64,000 bases of DNA from Cryptomeria japonica (taxonomy: Eukaryota; Streptophyta; Pinopsida; Cupressales; Cupressaceae): NCBI RefSeq assembly GCF_030272615.1, contig NC_081415.1, forward strand, positions 418,223,757 to 418,287,756, written 5' to 3'. Position numbers and translations under genes: made by a program. Positions 56,190-64,000 of this stretch are shown here, in pieces. The notes below the pieces were generated by a model that saw only the letters and a list, made by a program, of their open reading frames with translations, searched no databases and was not told the origin of the DNA. Position 1 is the first letter of the stretch; each line of letters opens with the position of its first letter.

Positions 56190-57239
56190 ATTACTATGGA
56201 TAATAATTTGCCAATATTTCCACAAGATTTTAATTTATTAAAGTAATCTTGAAATGTGGAAATACATTTTGAAATATGTGATTTATATAAATTATTTTTA
56301 CCCTAAAACATTGGTAAAATATATATTAGGGTAAAATGTTATTTCATATAAATGGATCTTATTTTGAAAAATATGTTAAAAGGTGTGAAATGTACTAATG
56401 AAGAAAATTTAATTTTGATATTGTTATTACCTTTTTTACTCTCTTGTAAATTATTTTTGCCCTTAATCACTAAATTAAATACTTTAGGGTGAATTTTATT
56501 TATTAAGAGATTAATTAAAGGATAAATATTTATTACAATGTTGTTTTATGTGCAGAAAGCTAAAATTCTTGGGCAAACATTAAAAGGGAGTATTCTTCAT
56601 CCAAGATTACATTTTGACATTTTTTTGTGATATAATATTTTTAATTATTACTTGCGAAAGGCATTTTGATATTTATAGCATCTTGATATACTTATGCAAG
56701 TAGTATTTTCTTTTTGCCTTTTAAGAAATTATAATTGTAATATTTTTTATCAAAAGGGAAAATATATGTGGTATTGGATGACCTAAATAGGGTTTGATAT
56801 ATTACTATGTCATTTTATATTCTCTTAATATTATTTTCACCCTAGGTAAATAATTTGAACATATTCATTAGGGTGAGTCATTTAATGCTTGATTGCTTTT
56901 TGCAAAGGTTATTTCATATGATATAATATTTCCCACCCAATTTAAAGATTACCAAAAGGTGAGAAAGTATTGTAACATTATCGGAAGTGAAGTATTTTCT
57001 TTTACTTACTATGTGTTTAATACTTTGATTTAAGTGAATTATTGTAAATAAGTATTTTGCATAGGTTAAAATGATTATTGCCTAATCTAAAGTGGAATAT
57101 ATTTAATCTTTAATCAATAAGGGATTTGATTGGTTTATTTTATGTGCAGGAGATATTGAATATTTACGGGAAGTATTATCAAAGCGGAGGATAAAGGATA
57201 TATTATTAAAGCTTTATTTAGTGTGTATTTTAGGGATTC
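56190..57239. other. AT-rich intergenic DNA with recurrent accct...agggt pairs
   Basis: At 56298, 56456 and 56838 a ttaccct, gccctta or caccct segment is followed within about 40 bases by ttagggt. tttatgtgcag occurs twice (near 56545 and 57140). No coding frame. Confidence 0.5.
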
Positions 57240-57600
57240 AAATGTAATTATCTCTGTAAACCAAAGGGGTGTGTCCTTTGGAAAAACAACTGTCTGTAAC
57301 TCCCCGCTGTATGCGAAAGGGTGTGTCCTTTCACATATGTCTTTTGGATAAGGTATTTATAGGGAGTCTTTTTCAATTAAAAAAAAAAGGAGACAATTCA
57401 CAATCTGTGATGCTGCCAGTAGGGGCTATGGGATGTCTGTATTGGAGAAGTCTGTAGGAATGGAAGTATCATTTTGAGCAATCACTGTGTAATGGAGTAT
57501 CTGTAAGTGTAGCTATTGTATGCATTCACTCTCCATAAATTAATATACAAGATTCGCTGTTTCAATTCCATAATTCGTGTATACTTTTGTGTTGATGAAT
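57240..57600 (+). repeat. LTR-like fragment with two short hairpins
   Basis: ccaaagg...cctttgg and gaaagg...cctttc, each around gtgtgt, are followed by a TATA-like ggtatttatagggag and an A-rich tract, then sequence ending in aattaatatacaag. The layout suggests U3-R of an LTR; no partner copy found. Confidence 0.35.
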
Positions 57601-58380
57601 TTCATTTTGTCCTCTTGATAAATCTAATAAAGGGTTTAATACAGTGTGCCACCACAAGTTGTTATAATTGAATGTAAGATTTGCTTCTTCATGTTCTTAT
57701 AGCACTTAATGGAACCTCTGTATTGATAGTCTCGTGTTACAAGTTGCCTGAAAACTGTCTCAAGAGTTTAATCGAATTATTTGTCCACAAAGTATCGTGC
57801 ATATTCCTGGATAGAGGCATTGGTTTGTCATTTATTTTTGAGATTTTGATTTGTATGCATAAGGTCCTTATAGAGAAACATTCTTCCATATCCTATTTGA
57901 ACTAATCCTTGTAGACTTCATTCAAGTCCTGAAAGCATTTCATTTTAAATATACAATATCTTTAACATACACTTTTATTCATATTCAGTTTTCAATTTTC
58001 AAAGTATTCAGCTAAAGCACATGATATAGCATAGTTGCAGAACACTAATTTGCCAGTTGTGTAAACTTGCTTAGAGGCTTAAATCCACATTTAAATAACT
58101 CTTTTGTGCTTGAGAGGGAAGGGTACACCTGCCTAGGTCTTGTGGAGCCTGAAGTGCAGAGGGATTTGGTCTTCGACCATCCCTGTTCGTTGGCCAAGGC
58201 TGATTGGATTTCCTAAGGAGTTGGCAAGTCTTTGAGTTTTCCAATCTATGGTTTTGGGCACCAACAAGGTAGATTCAAATTGCCCTAGTTTTTAATTTCA
58301 TGTTGCAAAAAATATACATGTGGTGGTTAATTGTCCTAGTTTAATCTCGTAAAACCATAGAACTATGATTGAGGAGTGAG
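57601..58380. other. Intergenic DNA, nothing recognised
   Basis: A 74-codon frame at 57681-57905 has no recognisable family. No repeats of note. Confidence 0.5.
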
Positions 58381-58394
58381 CATTCAATTTTGTA

Positions 58395-59136
58395 TCAACA
58401 ATTCCTTCCTACCGTATATGCGCGTGTTGATTGTTCACATGAGATCACATCTCTTTGCGGCATCGTATCAAACAATTCACGAGCCTTGTCCATGTTTCCA
58501 CATTTTGCATTCATGTCAAGTAGGGCATTTGCAAGTACAACACCTAACAAAATTCCTCTATCCGTTATGCTTTGATGGATGTCCATACCCTGTTCCAAAG
58601 CTCCCATTTTTGCACAGGCAGGGAGGATGCTGGCAAAGGTTGTGGAATTTGGATTTATGCCTTCCAATTTCATTTGCTTGAAAGTGTCTAAAGCCTTTTT
58701 GACAAATCCATTTTGTGCATATCCAGCAATCGTTGCAGTCCACGAGACAACATTTCTTTCAGGCATTCTATCAAATAGTTCACGTGCCTTGTCTATGCTT
58801 CCACATTTTGAATACATGTCTACCAAGGCAGTTACAACTACAACATCTGACAAAATTTCTCTATCCTTTATGCTTCGATGAATGTCCATACCTTGTTCCA
58901 AATCTCCCATTTTGGCACAGGCAGGGAGCATAGTAGCAATGGTCGTGGAATTTGGCTTTACACCTGCCAATTGCATTTGCTTGAAAGTTTCTAAAGCCTT
59001 CTCAACAAATCCATTTTGTGCAGTTGCAACTACATCTGACAAAATTCCTCTATCTTTTATACTTTGATGGATGTCCATACCCTGTTCCAAAGCTCCCATT
59101 TTGGCACAGGCTGGGAGTAGGCTAGCAAATGTAACT
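58395..59136 (-). pseudogene. PPR (PLS-type) gene fragment
   Basis: Pentatricopeptide repeat proteins bind organelle RNA; this is only a slice. On the minus strand from about 59136: TFASLLPACAKMG, LEQGMDIHQSIKDRGILSD, KALETFKQMQLAGVKPNSTT, ATMLPACAKMGDLEQGMDIH, ALVDMYSKCGSIDKARELFD, RMPERNVVSWTATIAGYAQN, then another cycle ending NALLDMNAKCGNMDKARELF and MPQRDVIS. About five repeats, no start region, no transit peptide and no C-terminal E/DYW part. The first cycle lacks the ALVDMY...WTATIAGY block (about 34 residues; DVV joins ATAQNGFV in frame), an internal deletion. Likely a gene fragment, perhaps carried by a transposon. Confidence 0.75.
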
Positions 59137-59880
59137 AAAGAAATGCAATGATCAGCTCCAAAGACATCAAACCACTACTAACAAAACTGAGAGTCTAAAA
59201 TATGATAGGTAATAGTGTGAGCTGTCCTGAAATAAAATATTTTATTTTCAATTTCAACTAAAACATAATTACTCAACCATTTAATGTTATTAATAAGTGT
59301 TTAATTTATGAAAGAGATAAATGGTTGGCCACAAGTACATGAGTTACTAAATGCAATTACTAAATGCATACAAATAAGTGAATTTGATATTCAAAACTAT
59401 CTACAATGAATTCAATTCTTGTCCATTAGTCATTTATGTTTGCAATAAGCATCTTTCTTTGTTTTTATTAATCTTTATTCATAGTTATGTGCATATTTCA
59501 CATTCTATGATTAGGATATCAATTGCTATGGCTGAACACTAGCATGATGTTTGTGTTGTGGTATAGATGCATGGAAACATAATTATGGGATTGTTATATT
59601 ATAGAGATCATAAATCTAGATATTGCATATTAGTTATAGCTCTTCTTGGATTGAGTCTAAAGTTGACATACAGTCATAAAGCCATTATTAGTAGATCTAT
59701 CCATTTCTAGTAAAGACAATTGAGAAAGCCATTTTGATATTGAGAGTTTCTTATCTGTTTACCTATTGATCATTATTAAGCCATAATATTTAGGTCTATT
59801 TATCTCTCTTGCAAAACCTCTGTAAGTGTCCTAGATTGTCCCTACGACTCACTCGTCAATTCGGAAAAATGGAGTTCTAA
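59137..59880. other. AT-rich intergenic DNA, nothing recognised
   Basis: No open frame, no repeat structure seen. Confidence 0.5.
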
Positions 59881-60020
59881 AGATTTGTTGCACAAGATGG
59901 TGTTGAACGTATCGACAAGGCTAGCATGGAAGGCATGTTCAAGCTTCCACTTGTACAACTTACAACAAATGATTTGTTGATAGAAGAAATTATTGAAATA
60001 GGGATACAATCGAAAGACAA
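59881..60020 (+). pseudogene. Exon-like fragment ending at a splice-donor consensus
   Basis: An open frame after a taa reads RFVAQDGVERIDKASMEGMF, then KLPLVQLTTNDLLIEEIIEI and GIQSKDK, and ends at gacaa/gtaagtac, a good donor. Looks like a coding exon of an unknown gene. It could be the 5' exon of a transposon gene or a captured host exon. Function unknown. Confidence 0.3.
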
Positions 60021-60311
60021 GTAAGTACATACAAACCTCCTCAGTTGAAAGTAAAATCTGTGTATAAAAAGAGTACATTGAATCCCAATCCATAAACACA
60101 ATAGAGATACCGATGGAGACTTAATTGGATGTAGCACGTCACACCAAAGTTGTTAGAGTGTTCTAAGCTAGTACATAATGTTTCGTAAAGCCACATTAGT
60201 ATTTTACCTAGATCATTATCTACCAAAACTAACTATAGTAATCCTTTTGAGGATTAATTTCATGGTGCTAGATCTTCATTTAGTTCCACTTCTTATTGGA
60301 GAAAAGAACAG

Positions 60312-60668
60312 TTATTTCTTGAGGTAGATGAATATCCCATCAACAAAGGACAAGACCCTTTCTAGAATATAACAAATTCTACTCCAACAAAAGATCATGG
60401 GGGTTTCACTAGAGATATTGAATAAGAGATAGACTTCTACTGCTGCATTAAAAGCATTGGCATGTTCTTCATTTATTGATGTCAACTCTCTGTGATGCCA
60501 CCACAACCAACAAAGGTGTAAAAAGTTGTTTGCAATGCATGGATTTTTAGGATCGTCCTTTGAGAAAACAGAATTAAAGTATGGAAGCAGGATCTGCCAG
60601 CTCCTGAGGGAAATACCATAATTTCTATTTTCTTGCCTGTGAAGAAAGACCATGTTAGACAATATCAA
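60312..60668 (-). pseudogene. Open frame of 118 codons, coding-like, unknown
   Basis: Minus strand: ISLRSWQILLPYFNSVFSKD, DPKNPCIANNFLHLCWLWWH and HANAFNAAVEVYLLFNISSE. Mixed composition, unlike the AT-driven chance frames around it. No family recognised. It overlaps the start of the CACTA coding region on the other strand. Confidence 0.25.
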
Positions 60669-60900
60669 TGAAGAACAAAATAAGGAGACAATTGCTAGAT
60701 TGTGGTCTAACTTGAAAAGAAAAGGTGATGGAAAATGTTATTGTCCGTGCAAAATTTGTAAGGGGTTAAAGACTAGAAGACTTCTAATCAAAACAACGAA
60801 GAAACATTGTAGGCTGCATGGTCACATTGAAGGTGGACATGATTATCATCCATTGTTAAGTTTTGCGTTATATTGTTTTGACAATTTATATACATAATAA
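60652..60900 (+). pseudogene. CACTA transposase, N-terminal Transposase-associated domain
   Basis: Starts MLDNINEEQNKETIARLWSN and has CYCPCKICKGLKTRRLLIK followed by HCRLHGHIEGGHDYHPL. The cysteine-rich CPCxxC layout and following H...HG fit the Transposase-associated domain at the front of En/Spm-type transposases. The frame ends at a taa at 60895, before an A/T-rich intron-like gap; the exact donor is unclear. Confidence 0.65.
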
Positions 60901-60959
60901 ATCACGTGATGATGAGATCATGATCACGGTTTATTTATGTATATCAATTTTATATAGGT

Positions 60960-62519
60960 CGAGCACCTCGGAGCACATGGTATGGATCAACACAACCTTG
61001 ACAATATGGTTTTCGAAGTGGACAAACATGGAGGAGTGAATATCGAAGCTAAAGATAATGATCCCATGGAAGATGACGATCATGAGCCAGAAAACACAAT
61101 TGAAGATGATGGTACAAATACATTGATCCATGACTCATTTAGTACTCGCGCAACTGATCATGATGATGAAGATGACCTTGATGTTGTTCATGATATCCCT
61201 CTACTTGAGAAGGCATCTGAGGCCCTTTATGAAGGCTTGCAGGCAACTCTTCTCTCCGCTATATTGTTGTTGGTGAACTTGAAGGTTATGAATGGTTTAT
61301 CCAACATAACAATGTCACGTATGTTAAGGCATGTCATATATGTCATAATAAACTGTGAATCATGTTGTACCATTAATATTCTTTATTATAACAAATTATA
61401 TTTTGTTGCTGTAGATTGATAGGTGAGTTTTTGTTACCACCATCAAATATTCTACCTCGCTCATACCAAGAATTATCTGCCGTTATGAAAGATATTGGAA
61501 TGGAGTATCAAGCAATAGATGCTTGTCCCAATGATCATATTATATATCACAAACAACATGAATTTCAAACTGAATACCCTGAATGTCATATCAGTAGATA
61601 TCGAACAGATCAAATAACAAAAAGGGTTCTTCGCAAGGTTCTTCTCTATATTCCAATTATTCCACGTATGCAACGATTATTCAAGTGCACTAGCTTGGCA
61701 CAATTTATGGATTACCATGCACGAAATAGAAGTCGAGATGACATTATTCGAATGCCTGCGGATGGTTCAACATTTATGGACATAGAGGAAAAGTGGCCAT
61801 ACTTTAAAGAAGAACCTCGTAATCTCAGGCTTTCATTGGCAGCGAACGGTGTCAATCCATTTGGAGAGATGAGATCTGTTTATTCAGTGTGGCTTATTTT
61901 TGTTATCAACAATAACATTCCTCCATGGATGTCAATAAAGAGAGAGCACATAATGTTGGCAATGATTGTTCCAGGTATTTTATCATTTAAATATAGTCGT
62001 CTAAATTTAATTATAAATATTGCAGTAAAATGGTCATAATAATTATGTAATATTTTTGTTCATTCGATTAGGTAAGTACCAAGTTAAAGATATGAATATA
62101 TATATTGAGCCTCTTATTGATGAGTTGCTGGAGTTATGGAATGGTGTCACTATGTATGACATCTCTAGACCAATAGGACAAAGACAATTTCAATTCCATG
62201 CGATGCTTCTATGGACAATACACGATGCCCTGGGGCTAACACATTTTTGTGGTATGTTATAGTGTTTAAGTTGTGCATGAACATTATAATTCAAAAAATT
62301 ATCATATTTAATCCAATTATACATTATCTTGTAGGTCTTCAAACAAAGGGAAAATTTGCATGTCTTGTTTGTGGTCCAAAGATGAAATCTCATCATTCAA
62401 AAAGTTTAGGAAAGCAGGTGTTTAATGAGTATAGACACTTTCTCCACAAAAATCATAAGTATCGAAATACTGAAAAACATCTTTTCAATGGGAAAGAAGA
62501 GAATACATCAAAGCCATGA
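60960..62519 (+). pseudogene. CACTA (En/Spm) transposase, tnp2/Transposase_21 core exons
   Basis: DDE-type transposase core that cuts CACTA element ends in the nucleus. An acidic exon (60982-61318: DNDPMEDDDHEPENTIEDD, then ATLLSAILLLVNLKVMNG and NITMS). Intron gt-ag 61319-61422. Exon 61423-61974 (FLLPPSNILPRSYQELSAVM, IIPRMQRLFKCTSLAQFMDY, MRSVYSVWLIFVINNNIPPW). Intron 61975-62071. Exon 62072-62251 (VKDMNIYIEPLIDELLELWN, FQFHAMLLWTIHDALGLTHF). Intron 62252-62334. Exon from 62335 (LQTKGKFACLVCGPKMKSHH). All introns are 80-105 bp with gt...ag and keep phase. LNGADGVNPFG-type wording (SLAANGVNPFGEMRS) is the family signature. Confidence 0.88.
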
Positions 62520-62639
62520 AGAATGACACCTCACCTGTGGAAGTTGGAATATAATAGAATTAATCATCAAGGTAATGCCATTCCATCTATTGGTTTGTCA
62601 TAAAACATCTTTTCTATTTTGTTTTGTTTACTGATGATG

Positions 62640-64000
62640 TGATTGATGATCATGAAGGTCATGAAGGCATAAATGACGACCTTCCTAAGGGAATAAAAAG
62701 TTATCCCCGACAATTTAGTATGTTTCCCTACTACGAGCAGTTACAAATTGTTCATTTGTTTGATAGTATGCATATTGGAAAGAATATAACATAGACATTA
62801 TGGAAAATATTGGATGGAAGGCGTGACAAAGAAAAAATTGTCAAAATATGTAGTAACATTCAGGATTCCAATCATGCAATGATAAATGTCATTCAATCAA
62901 ATAGCCATGGAGACCAGATTAATATAAGTGAGCTTCCTTGGTTATTAACGGACCAGCAAAGCAATGCTATAAAAGAAGTCATACGAAAAATTCGATTTCC
63001 CACAGGATTTGATGCGAACATAAACAATCTCATATCAAAGAAAAGTGAATTTGGGCCAGGGATGAAAACGCATGATTGACATACCTTCATTAAGGTAATT
63101 CATGTTCTTATGTTTTTAGTATGTATTTTAGTATTGTGCATACGTGTACTTTTCATTATGTTACAAAAAAATGAAAAGATAATTTTATAATTGTTGCAGT
63201 ACGTTCTACCTTTATCTCTCCCAGACGACTTCGACAATAATGTCAAGCAAGTCATATATGATCTTGGAAAATACATGAGGTAAGTAGTGATATTTGTTTA
63301 GTTCGTTGTATAGATATTATATTCACAATTTGTTTTACTTCTTATTTAATATATTTTTTTGCATCTTGAATACCTTGTAGGTGGTTGTCATGTAAAGAAA
63401 TCCATAAAGACAATATAAAATATTGGAAGAGAAAAATTCCTCATTTAATGTGTGAAATGCAAAAGTGTCTACCTCCAGCTTTTTTCAATGTACAAGAACA
63501 CTACCTCATACACCAAGTTGAGGAGATTGAATTGCGTGGACTTGTACACACTAGGTCAATGTGGATGGTTGAGAGGCACTTGAAATTTTTGAAGGCTTTG
63601 GTTCGACAAAGAGCACATCCTGAGGGTTCTATGGTGGAGGGATATATGGTATACCAGACTATGGTGTACATTTCTGAATATCTTCCTAAGTTTGCAACAA
63701 AGATCCACGTGGATCACATTTGGGATCCCAACACCATTAACAAATTCGAAGGGGAGTACTTGACGGGGAAAGGTAGATTAAGGAAAGCGAGAGGTAATTA
63801 TAAGATGTTATTATAGTTAAATAATTCTTAATCTTCAAAATAAATCGATTGTAAGACGTCTATTTATTTTTTGTACAATTGGTCAAGAGTGGGATGCACT
63901 ACATTTGTATATTGCAAACAATCTTGATTGGATGACGGTATGGATTGAACATTGTCAACATTCTGGACGCACGTTAACATGGGAAGGTGTGACTTTATTG
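62640..64000 (+). pseudogene. CACTA transposase, C-terminal part with DUF4218
   Basis: Continues the same gene with LPKGIKSYPRQFSMFPYYEQ, DSMHIGKNI (family: D-x-MHIEKN), a tag at 62792, ITDQQSNA-like WLLTDQQSNAIKEV, KIRFPTGFDANINNLISKKS, and MKTHD followed by tga at 63077 where a Cys is usual. Introns: 63095-63199, 63280-63380 and 63794-63897 (all gt-ag). The DUF4218 part is in 63381-63793 (CLPPAFFNVQEHYLIHQVEE, MWMVERHLKFLKALVRQRAH, PEGSMVEGYMVYQTMVYISE). The next exon reads EWDALHLYIANNLDWMTVWI and runs off the window. Two in-frame stops make it a relic; the 3' end and terminal inverted repeat lie outside. Confidence 0.85.

Noticed and set aside
1-64000. CRISPR arrays, bacterial operons or phage genes
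   Set aside because: No regularly spaced identical repeats with unique spacers and no bacterial gene organisation; introns, LINE and LTR structure all point to a plant nuclear genome.

Overview
The window looks like intergenic DNA from a large, repeat-rich seed-plant genome, probably a conifer. The reasons are: L1-type LINEs with a plant-style RNase H tail; gag/protease-only Ty3-type LTR elements; Copia-type LTRs with an initiator-Met tRNA primer site; a CACTA transposase with introns; and a PLS-type PPR fragment whose repeat wording (LEQGMDIHQSI) I associate with gymnosperms. The taxon is inference. I found no intact host gene; almost every recognisable reading frame is a transposable-element relic with stops or frameshifts.

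Layout. 1-3526: AT-rich repeats (a long hairpin at 286-470, an AT tandem unit, a 29-bp minisatellite, a degenerate CCCTAAACC array). 3527-24508: one L1-type LINE, bounded by a 16-bp target duplication and split by two Ty3-type LTR elements. Element A (4724-10329) sits in ORF1; element B (14384-22246) sits near the RNase H region. Each has a 5-bp target duplication, and removing either restores the LINE reading frame at the insertion site. 24525-25745: the other side of the CCCTAAACC array. 27118-29555: a second, 5'-truncated LINE on the minus strand that contains a solo LTR. 30394-37969: a third, near full-length LINE on the plus strand inside an AT-rich tandem repeat. 39730-43050: a Copia-like element with two LTRs and no recognisable gag-pol. 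44040-47696 and 47697-53884: two more gag/protease-type elements (C and D), the second cut off by a truncated Copia element (53885-55565). 55566-60650: low-complexity DNA, LTR-like pieces, a PPR fragment and two coding-like fragments. 60652-64000: a CACTA (En/Spm) transposase relic running off the right edge.

How the pieces work together. The three LINE copies belong to one family: ORF1 (DUF4283-like region plus CCHC knuckle), ORF2 (endonuclease, reverse transcriptase, zf-RVT, RNase H) and, unexpectedly, a third conserved reading frame (ORF3) downstream of RNase H. I do not recognise ORF3. It occurs in all three independently inserted copies and is the best candidate here for an undescribed component. 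Two copies also share an ATGA overlap between the ORF1 stop and the ORF2 start. The Ty3-type elements carry gag and protease but no reverse transcriptase or complete integrase, so they probably depended on partners for mobility.
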